A stretch of DNA of 64,000 nt from positions 124,001 through 188,000 of the forward strand of contig NZ_JPSL02000036.1 of the NCBI RefSeq assembly GCF_000771745.2, given 5' to 3'. The notes below the pieces were generated by a model. That model made no database searches. It had not been told where the DNA came from and worked only from the letters and a program-made list of their open reading frames with translations. A program made the position numbers and the translations under genes. This document shows positions 23,120-31,640 of this stretch, in pieces. The stretch is from Thermus filiformis. GTDB lineage: Bacteria; Deinococcota; Deinococci; Deinococcales; Thermaceae. Numbering within the stretch: the stretch's first letter is position 1; each line of letters begins with the position of its first letter.

Positions 23120-25322
23120 AGACGTACACCCTCCCCTGGGCGTCTTTGTAGAGTGTGGGCGAAAAAGTGTCCGACTCCCAGCCCGCCAGCCTGTAGGGTC
23201 CCTCCGTTCCCCCGGGATAGGCTTCAAGGACCGTTCTGGAGGAATAACTACCGAAGCGAACAAAGCCATTGGGAAGAAAGAGAAGGTAACTCAGGAAAGA
23301 AGGATTGCCCCCCTCCAAGGTCTCCTTTGTTCCATCTTCCTTGCGCAGGACGTCCTGGCCCATGTAGTTGGCGTAAAGCTGGGTGTCCCCAAGGTCAAAG
23401 TTTACGAGCGCATACCAGATGACGGGGCAATCTTCACCCTGGGTTTCGCAGGAAGAAAAGTCGTTCGTGAAGTAAATGAAGTAGCCTGCGGGAGACCAGC
23501 TAGATCCAACCTCTTTATCCCATATGAACCAATCGCGGGAGAAACTGTTGGCGTCCAATCTGAGGATGCCCATGCGCTTGTATGGATTCCCGCCAAAGCC
23601 CCCTGTCGTCCTATTGTATAAATCTCCACCGGCGACGACTGCGTAAAGCTTCCCGTTCTCCAGCCGAACGGCGGGAAAGCTGGTGAAGTTCGTCTCAACC
23701 CAAAAACAGCTCCCTCCGTCCCGTACTTCCTCCATCAATTCTTCAGGGGAGAAATCGTGATGCGCCATTGGGATGAGGGTGCTTCCGGTGGTCCGGTATT
23801 TGCCTAGGCGGACACGCATGAACCAAGCCCTCCAGGGCCAGTGGTCGCAACGGATATCTACACGATAGCTTCCTGCTGCGTAGAGGATATCCCCCTCCAC
23901 CGCCAGGGCGGTGACGTAGGCGAAGTCGCCGGAGAGGTCGTACTGGGCGAGCTCCGCCCCGTTCTGGAGGACCCGGACGCGGTTTCCTTGGGCCACGTAG
24001 ACCTTCCCGCCCTCAGTCACGAGGATGTCGTGAATGAACCCTGTGTTTGTGGGGATGGTGTAGGTCCAGCGGGTCTCGCCCGTCCCAGGGTCGAGGCAGA
24101 AAACCACGTCGGCGCTGTTGTCCTGCTTGGTGCCGTACCCGCAGAGCAGGTTCCCGTTTGCGCTTAGCTCGGGGCTAAGCCGGAAGCCCTGGCCCGGGGC
24201 CTGGCTCCAGAGGGGGCGGTAGCGGAAGAGGGTGTAGTCGTAAGCGACGTAGGTGAGAAGGCGGCCGCCGGTAGCTAGTCCTACACGCATCTGCTTGCCC
24301 AGCTCATCCAGGCCCACGGGGAGGTCCAGCCCCGGGGCGGGGATGGTGGCCTGGACCTGGTTTCCCTGGACTTGGAACGAAGCCACGGTCTGCCAGGGCC
24401 CCCACTCACCCCCCTTGGGCCGATAGGCAAGCTGGAGCTCGAGCTCCAGGGGGTTTGGATAGGAGCCCTCCAGGGTTCCGGTCACGGTGATGGGGCCGTC
24501 CACCCCCTCCGGGCGGGTGGCCGTGTAGACCTCCCTGAGGTCCAGCACCACCCGGAAGACGCCGAGACTCAGGTCGGCGGTTTGGTGAATGTTGCCCGAG
24601 GTGGCCCGGATCCGGAGATCATAGGTCCCCGGGGTTACGCTCGTGTCCGTCCGCAGGTTCAAAGGCTGGGTCACCGGATCGGGTCCGGTCACCTGGATGG
24701 AAGTGGGATTCAAGGTGATCCCTGCCGGTGCAGGTGTGCCGTCCCGTTGCTCCAGGGCCAGGGAGATCTCTCCTGTGAACCCGCCCTGCGGGGTCACCGT
24801 GAGGGAGATCTGCTCCTGTGAACCCCGGTAGATGTAAACGGAATCGGTACTCAAGGAGATGGCAAAACTAGCCCCAGGCTGTCCACCGCCACCACCGCCT
24901 CCCCCTCCTTCATCCCCTCTAGTGACGGTGAGGGTGAAGTCCTTCTCCGCCGTCCGGTTTCCGTAGGCCGCCCGGAGCTTGAGGGTGTGGGGCCCGGTGG
25001 GGGCGTTCAGGCTCACCCGGACGGTGAGGGTGAGGGACCTCTCTCCCCCCTTGGGCACGTCCAGGTTGGCGCTTGTGGGGGAGAAGCTGAGCCAGCCGGG
25101 AGCCTGGCCCCCCTCGGTCACCTGCAGGCCCACCTGCCCCTGGAAGCCGCTTTGGGAGGTGAAGGTGAGGGTGAGGGTGAGGGACTGGCCCTGGACCACG
25201 CTGGGGTTCTGGGGGCTCACGCCTTGGAGGCTGAGGTCGTGAGGGGGAGGGCCGCCGTTGCAGGCGGCGAGGAGGCCGAGGGCCAAGAGCCAGAGGAGCC
25301 TAAGGAGCTTGGTTCCGCGCAT
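23076..25322 (-). CDS. Lipoprotein: Ig-like domains and a beta-propeller-like region
   Basis: The 748-aa product has a lipobox (LLALGLLAACN). Two beta-sandwich units (about 30-135 and 150-255, with LSLQGVSPQNPSVVQGQSL and SISLSTDSVYIYRGS-type strands) are joined by a nine-residue poly-Gly linker. A propeller-like C-terminal half follows, with GNLLCGYGTKQDNSADVVFCLDPGTGETRWTYTI, the PQQ-type 'DPGTGETRW' strand. The N-terminal Ig-type units resemble putative putidaredoxin-like invasin domains, but no named family is certain. It is a paralogue in plan of the 1135-aa protein. The region 23100-24100 is richer in A and T than its surroundings. Confidence 0.82.
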   Translation of the reverse strand: MRGTKLLRLLWLLALGLLAACNGGPPPHDLSLQGVSPQNPSVVQGQSLTLTLTFTSQSGFQGQVGLQVTEGGQAPGWLSFSPTSANLDVPKGGERSLTLTVRVSLNAPTGPHTLKLRAAYGNRTAEKDFTLTVTRGDEGGGGGGGGGQPGASFAISLSTDSVYIYRGSQEQISLTVTPQGGFTGEISLALEQRDGTPAPAGITLNPTSIQVTGPDPVTQPLNLRTDTSVTPGTYDLRIRATSGNIHQTADLSLGVFRVVLDLREVYTATRPEGVDGPITVTGTLEGSYPNPLELELQLAYRPKGGEWGPWQTVASFQVQGNQVQATIPAPGLDLPVGLDELGKQMRVGLATGGRLLTYVAYDYTLFRYRPLWSQAPGQGFRLSPELSANGNLLCGYGTKQDNSADVVFCLDPGTGETRWTYTIPTNTGFIHDILVTEGGKVYVAQGNRVRVLQNGAELAQYDLSGDFAYVTALAVEGDILYAAGSYRVDIRCDHWPWRAWFMRVRLGKYRTTGSTLIPMAHHDFSPEELMEEVRDGGSCFWVETNFTSFPAVRLENGKLYAVVAGGDLYNRTTGGFGGNPYKRMGILRLDANSFSRDWFIWDKEVGSSWSPAGYFIYFTNDFSSCETQGEDCPVIWYALVNFDLGDTQLYANYMGQDVLRKEDGTKETLEGGNPSFLSYLLFLPNGFVRFGSYSSRTVLEAYPGGTEGPYRLAGWESDTFSPTLYKDAQGRVYVYGIRNGELRVARIR

Positions 25323-25364
25323 ACCGGTCCCTGCCTTTCTAGACCCCTTGGGGGGTTTATCCTC

Positions 25365-25392
25365 AGTCTACCCAGGGGGGTTTACAAAACCC
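25365..25392 (-). promoter_or_regulatory. Copy 3 of the shared promoter/operator/leader module
   Basis: GGGTTT-TGT-AAACCC (25392-25378, minus), then 7 nt, then TAGACT (25370-25365), with leader bases ACCCCCC...GGGGT before GAAAGGCAGGGACCGGT and the ATG. It lies between this lipoprotein unit and the SARP-like regulator gene, which makes that regulator a candidate binder. Confidence 0.65.
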
Positions 25393-25410
25393 TTAAAGGG
25401 GGCGGGGAGG

Positions 25411-28026
25411 CTACCCCTCGAGCCCCCGCAGGAGGGTGAGGGCCCTCGAGGGGGGCTCCTCCCCGAGCTCCTCCCGGAAGGCCTGGCAGAAGCGCCGGAG
25501 GAGGCGCAGGGCCCGGGCGGAGCGGCCCCGCCTCAGGTGCTCCTCCACCAGGGGCCAGAGAGCCTCCTCGTCCAGGGGGTCAAGTTCCAGGAGCCTTTCC
25601 AGGTACCGGGCCTCCCCGGTCCGGAGGAAGAGGGCGCGGAGCCGGGCCGCCACCTCCTCCCGCTTCCGGTCCAAAAGGGGGTGGTCCAGGCCGGGGAAGG
25701 CCGGGCCCCGGTAGAGGGCGTAGGCGGCCTCGGCGTCCTCCCGGTCCAGGGCCTCCTCCAGGGCCCAGAGGTCCACCTGGAGCCGGCAAAGCCCCTCCTC
25801 GCCCAAATAGGTGGCCACCCCCCAGGGCTCCAGGGCCTTGCGCAGCCGGCTCAGGGAGACGGCCAGGTTGTTCCGGGCCGCCTCCTCCGTAAAGTCGGGC
25901 CAGAGGGCGAAGGCCGCCTCCTCCCGGCTCAGGCCCAGGAGGAGGAGGGCGAAGAGCTCCCGGAGCCTGCCCGCAAGCGCCACCTCCCCCAGGGGCCCCT
26001 CGAGGCGGAAGCGCCCCAGGACCTCCACCCGGAGGGGGGGAACCTCGTCCAGGCGCAGGCGCACCGCCTCCTTCCAGCCCGAGCGCAGGACCGCCTCCAG
26101 GGGGTAGGCCCGGGCCAGCTCAGCCCGGTGGCGGGGGAGGGCCTCCAGGGGGAGGAGGCCGGGGAGGACCCGCTCCCGCGAGAGGGTGAGGCTGAGGAGG
26201 GCCTCCAGGTCGGCCTCCTGCCCCAGGAGGCGGTAGCGGAGGGCGTGCCAGTAGAGCCGCTCCTCCCTTTCCTCCGGGTAGGGGGGAAGGAGGGCGGCGT
26301 CCCCCTTCAGCTCGGCCCGGGCCAGGGCGGACAGGAAGCCCTCCACCCCCTCAAGAAGGCGGGGCTCGCGGAGGAGGAGGGCCAAAAGGGACTTCCCCCG
26401 GGCCACCAGATAGGGGCTCTCCCAGAGCTCGGCCCGGGCGAGGAGCCTTTGGAGCTCCGCAGCGTCCCCTTCCAGGTGGGCGAGGAGCATCCCCGCCTCG
26501 AGGGCCGCCAGGGGGTTTCCCGGGGTCTCCTTGGCCCTCTTTAGGAGGCTTTTGGCCTTCTCCTTCTCCCCCAGGAGGAGGTAGAGCCGGCCCAGGTCCC
26601 GCAGGTTACCGGGGAGGTTCTCCAGGGTGTAGCGGGCGACCAGCGGTGCCCCCTCCTCCAGGGCCCGGATCCGCCCCTCCAGGTCCCCCCGGAGCTCAAA
26701 GGCCAAAAAGGCGGCGTTCACCAGGGGGGCCACCCGGTAGGGGCTTTCCGGGGGAAGGCGCCTCAGGGCCTCCTCCAACAGGGCCAGGGCCTCCAGGGGC
26801 TTCCCCTCCTCGTAGGGGACCCGGGCGACGTCGTTCAGGAAGCGGCCCGCAAGCTCTTCACCTACCCGGTCCAAAAGGGCCATCCCCTGCTCCAGATGGG
26901 CCCGGGCCCGGGGGAGGTCCTGGCCCAAAAGGGGCTCCGCCAGGTAGTAGGCCAGGTTGCCGTGGGCGCGGAGGGCGATCCTCGGGTCTTCCTCCGCCGT
27001 GAGGGCCTCCAGGAGGACGAACCCCTCCCGCCTCCCCGAGGCCAGGAGGGCCTCCGCCAGGCGGAGCCGCGCCCGGGGGCCGCCCCGCCGCAAGAGGCCC
27101 TCCCAGGCCAAAAGCCTTTCCGGGGGAAGGGGGAGGCGAAGGGGGCTTTCCAGGAGGGCGAGGAGGTCGTCCCAGAGGCCGCTATTCGCATAGGCTTCGG
27201 CCAAAAGCACCGGGGGAAGCCTTCCTTGGGCCTCCCGCACCGCCTTTTGCACCTCGGAAAGGAGGCTTCTTAGGGCCATCTCCTTGAGGAGGGCGTGCAG
27301 GCGGTACCCCTCGGGGGTCCTCCCCAGGAGGCCCTTTTGGAAGAGGCCTTCCGTCTCTGGGCGGGCCAGGGCCTCGGGGAGGTGGGGGAGGGCGGCGAGG
27401 AGGAGGCCCTCCTGGAACTCCTCCGGGGCGAGGCTTTCCCGCAGGCCCCGGAGGAGGGCCTCCGGCTCCGGGGGCCTTCCGGTGAAGGCGGCGAGGAAGA
27501 GGGGAAGGGGCCAGCCCCCCGTGGCCCGGTGGGCCTCGAGGTAGTCCCCCCGCCCGCCGAAGAGGGCCTGGGCCTCCTCCGGCGTGAAGGCGAGCTCCCC
27601 CGCCCCGAGCCGCACCAGCCTCCCCTCGGCCAGGAGCTTGGGAAGCTCGGGGTAGGGCAGGGGCTTACGGCTCGCCAGGACCAAAAGGCAGGGGAGGGTG
27701 CGCAGGAGGGGGGAGAGGTCCTCGTCCCCCTTTAGGTCCTCCAGGACCACCAGGCTCGGGGCCTCCCCCAGGGCCTCCAGGACCACCCCCCAGGGGGCCT
27801 TCCGGGGCAGGCCCAAGGCGCGGGCCAAGAGGGCCTTGGGCTCGTCCAAAAGGGCGCTTCCCCAGAGGGCGCGAAAAGGGAGGCTTTCCGCAAGCTGCCC
27901 TGCCAGGACGCTCTTGCCGAAGCCCGCGGGGGCCTCGAGGCATACGGCGAAGCCCACCGCCGTGGGGAGGAGGGAAAGGAGCCTCTCCCTTCGCAGGTAG
28001 ACCGGGCTTTGCCAGGCCAGGGCCAC
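25411..28026 (-). CDS. SARP/BTAD-type transcriptional activator with N-terminal NTPase
   Basis: The 871-aa product has an STAND-type NTPase at the N-terminus (Walker A APAGFGKSVLA, about 31-41, and VVLEDLKGDE) and a long helical-repeat middle (about 250-620, TPR-like). A C-terminal winged helix (about 635-710, EVLGRFRLEGPLGEVALAGRLRE) is followed by a BTAD domain (to 871). This puts the DNA-binding part near the C-terminus, as in MalT-like regulators, whereas classical SARPs have it at the N-terminus. The GTG start is the only reasonable one. It lies directly upstream of the lipoprotein locus and probably activates it; the activating signal is unknown. Confidence 0.85.
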   Translation of the reverse strand: MALAWQSPVYLRRERLLSLLPTAVGFAVCLEAPAGFGKSVLAGQLAESLPFRALWGSALLDEPKALLARALGLPRKAPWGVVLEALGEAPSLVVLEDLKGDEDLSPLLRTLPCLLVLASRKPLPYPELPKLLAEGRLVRLGAGELAFTPEEAQALFGGRGDYLEAHRATGGWPLPLFLAAFTGRPPEPEALLRGLRESLAPEEFQEGLLLAALPHLPEALARPETEGLFQKGLLGRTPEGYRLHALLKEMALRSLLSEVQKAVREAQGRLPPVLLAEAYANSGLWDDLLALLESPLRLPLPPERLLAWEGLLRRGGPRARLRLAEALLASGRREGFVLLEALTAEEDPRIALRAHGNLAYYLAEPLLGQDLPRARAHLEQGMALLDRVGEELAGRFLNDVARVPYEEGKPLEALALLEEALRRLPPESPYRVAPLVNAAFLAFELRGDLEGRIRALEEGAPLVARYTLENLPGNLRDLGRLYLLLGEKEKAKSLLKRAKETPGNPLAALEAGMLLAHLEGDAAELQRLLARAELWESPYLVARGKSLLALLLREPRLLEGVEGFLSALARAELKGDAALLPPYPEEREERLYWHALRYRLLGQEADLEALLSLTLSRERVLPGLLPLEALPRHRAELARAYPLEAVLRSGWKEAVRLRLDEVPPLRVEVLGRFRLEGPLGEVALAGRLRELFALLLLGLSREEAAFALWPDFTEEAARNNLAVSLSRLRKALEPWGVATYLGEEGLCRLQVDLWALEEALDREDAEAAYALYRGPAFPGLDHPLLDRKREEVAARLRALFLRTGEARYLERLLELDPLDEEALWPLVEEHLRRGRSARALRLLRRFCQAFREELGEEPPSRALTLLRGLEG

Positions 28027-28191
28027 TTTGCTTCCAGGATAGCCCGTCCTCCCCCGGGGGCGCCAGACCGGGAGGATCTCCCTCGCCCTTTCGGGGGGAT
28101 AGGGGGGTGGTCTGCCTCCTCCTCGGCGGGGACCAGACCCCCCTTGACAGGGTCCAGGGGGCGGGGTAGCCTAAGTCTGTAAACGTTTACG
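28027..28191. promoter_or_regulatory. Divergent promoter region with a LacI-type operator
   Basis: For the rightward gene, TTGACA (28144-28149) and TAGCCT (28167-28172) have the ideal 17-bp spacer. A perfect palindrome, GTAAACGTTTAC (28179-28190), covers the predicted start of transcription and ends one base before the ATG. A second GCAAACGTTTCC sits inside the coding sequence at 28237-28248. For the leftward SARP gene only TATCCT (28041-28036) is visible as a -10, with no -35. The remaining 120 bp contain an inverted repeat GGTCTG/CAGACC around 28108-28136. Confidence 0.75.
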
Positions 28192-29172
28192 ATGAGCAAA
28201 CCCAAAGCACCCACCATTAGGGAGATCGCGCGTATCGCAAACGTTTCCGTAGGGACGGTGAGCCGCGCCCTCAACGGCCGCCCCGGGGTGAGCCAGAAGA
28301 CCCGGGAACGGGTGATGGAGGCGGTCAGGACCCTGGGGTACGCCCCCAACCCCGTGGCCCGGGAGTTGGTGGGAAAGCCCTCCACCGTGGGCCTCCTCCT
28401 GGCCCCCGGGGTGCGCCGCCATACCCCCTACTTCGTCCTGCTTTTGGAAGCCCTAGCCGAGGAGCTGTGGCGGATGGGCCTCCGGGTAAAGGAGGCGCCC
28501 ACGGACCCCCAAGGCCTTCCCCTGGAGGAGGCCCGGGGCTACGTCCTCCTCGGCGCCCACGACCACGATCCCCGCATTGAGGCCCTGCGAGAGGCGGGCA
28601 AGCCCTTCGTCCTGATCGGGGTCTACCCGGGGGTCTTCTGGGTGGCCCCCGACGATGTGGCGGGGGGGTACCTGGCCACCCGGCACCTCCTGGAGCTGGG
28701 CCACGAGGAGATCGCCCTCCTCACCGGCTACCTGCACCACCAGGCGGGGCGGGAGAGGCTTCTGGGATACAGGAAGGCCCTCCTCGAGGCCGGCCTCCCC
28801 TTCCGTCCGGAGATGGTCCTGGACGGGAGGTTTGACCCCCTGTCCGCCTACCGGGCGGTGCGCAGGGCCTGGGAGGAGGGGCTTCGCTTCACCGCCATTT
28901 TCGCCGCCTCGGACGAGATGGCCCTGGGGGCCCAGGCGGCCCTGGAGGACCTGGGCCTTCGCGTTCCCGAGGAGGTGAGCCTGGTGGGCTACGACGACCT
29001 CCCCGAGGTGGGGGAGGGGCTCACCACCGTGCACCAGGACCTCCCCACCCTCGCCCGGGAGGCGGCGGACCTCCTCGAGGGGGCCCTTGCCGGGGAAGAG
29101 CCCCGGGGAAGGCGCGTGCCCGTCCACCTCGTGCCCCGGGGCACCACGGCGCGAAGGGGGGTGGGAGGCTAG
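28192..29172 (+). CDS. LacI-family transcriptional repressor
   Basis: The 326-aa product has the LacI helix-turn-helix TIREIARIANVSVGTVSRAL (8-27) with the hinge sequence RPGVSQKTRERV, then a periplasmic-binding-protein-like ligand domain (to about 320) with GYDDLPEVG. It presumably senses the sugar imported by the cluster downstream and represses itself through the palindrome covering its start. Transcription of the importer genes, which begin 87 bp further on, may come from the same promoter. The sugar is not identifiable. Confidence 0.93.
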   Translation: MSKPKAPTIREIARIANVSVGTVSRALNGRPGVSQKTRERVMEAVRTLGYAPNPVARELVGKPSTVGLLLAPGVRRHTPYFVLLLEALAEELWRMGLRVKEAPTDPQGLPLEEARGYVLLGAHDHDPRIEALREAGKPFVLIGVYPGVFWVAPDDVAGGYLATRHLLELGHEEIALLTGYLHHQAGRERLLGYRKALLEAGLPFRPEMVLDGRFDPLSAYRAVRRAWEEGLRFTAIFAASDEMALGAQAALEDLGLRVPEEVSLVGYDDLPEVGEGLTTVHQDLPTLAREAADLLEGALAGEEPRGRRVPVHLVPRGTTARRGVGG

Positions 29173-29259
29173 GGAAAAACCTTCGGTCGGCCCTAGGCTT
29201 TAGGCGCCCCCGCAGCCTCGGCCACGGCGGGGGGTTCTGAGGACGGAAAGGAGGGAACC
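29173..29259. other. Short intergenic leader before the sugar-binding protein
   Basis: The 87 bp hold an imperfect inverted repeat (CCGCAGCCTCGGCCACGGCGG), a purine-rich GGAAAGGAGGGAACC that is the ribosome-binding site of the next gene, and no recognisable promoter. The binding-protein gene is therefore probably read through from the LacI promoter. Confidence 0.5.
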
Positions 29260-30492
29260 ATGCGGCGGTTCTTCTGGCTTTTGGTGGCCCTTTTAGGCCT
29301 GGCCCTGGCCCAGAAGGAGGTGCGGATCTCCGGCTGGGGCGGCACGGACGTCGCCATCGTCAACGGCCTTCTCAAGGAGGTGGTCCAGCCCAAGCTGGAC
29401 AAGGAGGGCATCCGGGTCGTTTACCAGCCCATCGAGGGGGACTACACCCAGTGGCTCTTCAACGCCCTTTCCGCGGGCACTGCTCCCGACCTCTTCTACG
29501 TGGACATCTTCTGGTCGGAAAGCCTTTTCGCCACGGGGCGGGTGGAACCCCTGGACGCCTACTTCAGCAGGCAGGAGGTTTCCGAGTTCCTCCCCAACCT
29601 GATCCAGGCCTTCACCTACAAGGGGAAGCTCTACGGTATCCCCAAGGACTTCAACACCTTGGCCCTCCAGTTCAACACCGACCTTTTTGATGAGGCCGGG
29701 GTGCCCTATCCCAACCAGCAGGACACCTGGGAAACCTTTGAGGCCAAGCTGCGCCAGGTGCAGGCCAAGCTGAAGGACGTGGCGGGCCTTTGCCTGGTGG
29801 CGGACTTCGCCCGCTTTGGCGCCTTCGCCTTCGCCACGGGGTGGAAGCCCTTTGACGAGAAGGGGCACACCGTTTTGGACCAGAACTTCCGGCGGGCCTT
29901 TGAGTGGTACACGGGTCTAGTACAGCGGGGCGCCGCCCGGTTTGCCCAGGACCTGGGAGAGGGCTGGACGGGCGGTTGCTTCGGCGGGGAGAAGGCGGCC
30001 ACCGCCCTGGAGGGGGCCTGGATCGCGGGGTTCCTGCGGGACAAGGCGCCCAACCTGAGGTACCGGACCACCTTCCTCCCCTTGGACCCCGTGACCAAGA
30101 AGCGGGGCAACTTCGTCTACACGGTCTCCTGGAGCCTGAATGCCGCCAGCAAGGACAAGCAGGCGGCGGTGAAGGTGCTCAAGGCCCTCACCTCCCCCGA
30201 GGCCCAGCAGTGGGTCCTGGAGCGGGGCCTGGCCATCCCGAGCCGCCGGGCCTTGGCCAACAACCCCTACTTCCAGCGGCCGGGGAAGGAGCCCGAGCTC
30301 AACCGCATCGTCTTCGCAGGCTCCGGGGCGCAGGGCGGGAATGTCTACCCCTTCAAGTTCCTCGGCTACGGCGGCGACTGGATGCGCCCCATCAACGAGG
30401 CCCTGCAGGCGGTCATTACCGGCCAGAAGAGCGTAGATCAGGCGCTTAAGGACGCCCAGGCAGCCCTGGACCGGCTCACGGGCCGGCGGTAG
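29260..30492 (+). CDS. Sugar ABC transporter, substrate-binding protein
   Basis: The 410-aa product has a signal peptide (MRRFFWLLVALLGLALAQ) and the family 1 solute-binding fold: VRISGWGGTDVAIVNGLLKEV, GTAPDLFYVDIFWSE and a VSWSLNAASKDKQAAVKVLKAL segment in the C-lobe. No lipobox is seen, so it is a free periplasmic protein. Downstream permeases and a glucosidase suggest an alpha-glucan or maltodextrin-like substrate, although Thermus also has importers of this type for glucose/mannose and sucrose/trehalose. Confidence 0.9.
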   Translation: MRRFFWLLVALLGLALAQKEVRISGWGGTDVAIVNGLLKEVVQPKLDKEGIRVVYQPIEGDYTQWLFNALSAGTAPDLFYVDIFWSESLFATGRVEPLDAYFSRQEVSEFLPNLIQAFTYKGKLYGIPKDFNTLALQFNTDLFDEAGVPYPNQQDTWETFEAKLRQVQAKLKDVAGLCLVADFARFGAFAFATGWKPFDEKGHTVLDQNFRRAFEWYTGLVQRGAARFAQDLGEGWTGGCFGGEKAATALEGAWIAGFLRDKAPNLRYRTTFLPLDPVTKKRGNFVYTVSWSLNAASKDKQAAVKVLKALTSPEAQQWVLERGLAIPSRRALANNPYFQRPGKEPELNRIVFAGSGAQGGNVYPFKFLGYGGDWMRPINEALQAVITGQKSVDQALKDAQAALDRLTGRR

Positions 30493-30498
30493 GCGAGA

Positions 30499-30524
30499 GG
30501 GGGCGGCCCGGAAGGGCTGCCCCC
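30499..30524 (+). promoter_or_regulatory. GNRA-tetraloop hairpin between the binding-protein and permease genes
   Basis: An 11-bp stem, GGGGGCGGCCC with GGGCTGCCCCC and one G-U pair, is closed by the loop GGAA (30510-30513), a GNRA tetraloop. No U run follows. The next gene begins 12 nt later, with GAGG between. Such hairpins after a binding-protein gene often stop 3'-5' decay or attenuate, so that the binding protein is made in excess of the permeases. Confidence 0.65.
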
Positions 30525-30536
30525 TGAGGTTGCAGC

Positions 30537-31640
30537 ATGCGGCTCAAGATGCGCACCATGGAGGGTCTTTATGCCCTCCTTTTGCTCCTCCCCTTCCTCT
30601 TTACCTTGGGGGTCTTCTTCCTCTACGCCTTCCTCCGCGCCTTCTACTTCAGCTTTACCGATTACAACCTCTTCTCCTCCCCCAGGTGGATTGGGCTTGC
30701 CAACTACCTCCGCTTGTTCCAGGACCCCTTGTTCCTCACGGCGCTGAAGCATACCCTGGCCTACAGCGCCATCGTGACCGCCCTCCAGACCTTCTTCGCC
30801 CTGCTTTTGGCCGTGGCCCTGAACCGGCCCCTCCGGGGCGTGACCTTCTTCCGCACCCTCTACTACCTCCCCTCGGTAGTCTCCACGGCGGCGGCGAGCC
30901 TTCTTTTGCTCTGGCTTTTCCAGCGCACCGGCCTCGTGAACCAAGCCTTGAGCCTCTTCCTCGCCCGCCTGCCCCACCTCGGGACCCTTCTCGCCCTCTT
31001 CCTGGTCTTCCAGGGCGCGCAGCTGGCCTGGGCGCGGCACCGGAAGGAGGCGGCCTCCTTCTGGGACCCCGCCTCTGCCACCCTCTCCTTCCTGGGGGCC
31101 TTCCTCGGGGTGTACGCCCTGGCCCTCCTGGGGCTCGTCCGCCCCCTGGAGGTGCGGGTGGAGATCCCCTGGCTGCCCACCCGGGCCACCTTCCTGGGCC
31201 TGCCTTACCCCCTTTGGGCCATCATCCTCATGAACACCTACACCACCATCCCCACCTTCATGGTCCTCTTCCTGGCCGGGCTCAAGGGGATCCCCAGGAC
31301 CCTCTACGAGGCCGCCGCCTTGGACGGGGCGGGCCCCTGGGTCACGTTCAGCCGCATCACCGTCCCCCTCCTGAGGCCCGTCCTTTTCCTGGTGGTCACC
31401 ATGGGCCTGATCGGCACCCTGCAGCTCTTTGACCAGGTGCTCTTCGTGGGCGGCTCGGGCGGGGCTCCTTTGGAGAGCACCATCACCTTGGCCTACTACG
31501 TCTACGGCAACGTCTTCCCCTCGGGGGCCCAGCCCCGGGTGGGCCTGGCCTCGGCCGCCGCCCTTGTCCTGGCCGGGCTCACCCTCCTCATCGTCCTCCT
31601 GCAGCGCCGCTTCGGCGTGAGCGAGAGGGGGTGGTCCTGA
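30537..31640 (+). CDS. Sugar ABC transporter permease, MalF type, with extra central segment
   Basis: The 367-aa product has N-terminal helices and the EAA loop YEAAALDGAGPWVTFSRITVPLLRP. It is about 60-70 residues longer than the usual 295-300. The extra part lies at about 140-215 and includes two additional hydrophobic stretches (LLALFLVFQGAQLAW, FLGAFLGVYALALLGLV). The product starts at ATG 30537; an internal ATG 12 codons on would lose little. Its stop overlaps the next gene (TGATG). Confidence 0.9.
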   Translation: MRLKMRTMEGLYALLLLLPFLFTLGVFFLYAFLRAFYFSFTDYNLFSSPRWIGLANYLRLFQDPLFLTALKHTLAYSAIVTALQTFFALLLAVALNRPLRGVTFFRTLYYLPSVVSTAAASLLLLWLFQRTGLVNQALSLFLARLPHLGTLLALFLVFQGAQLAWARHRKEAASFWDPASATLSFLGAFLGVYALALLGLVRPLEVRVEIPWLPTRATFLGLPYPLWAIILMNTYTTIPTFMVLFLAGLKGIPRTLYEAAALDGAGPWVTFSRITVPLLRPVLFLVVTMGLIGTLQLFDQVLFVGGSGGAPLESTITLAYYVYGNVFPSGAQPRVGLASAAALVLAGLTLLIVLLQRRFGVSERGWS

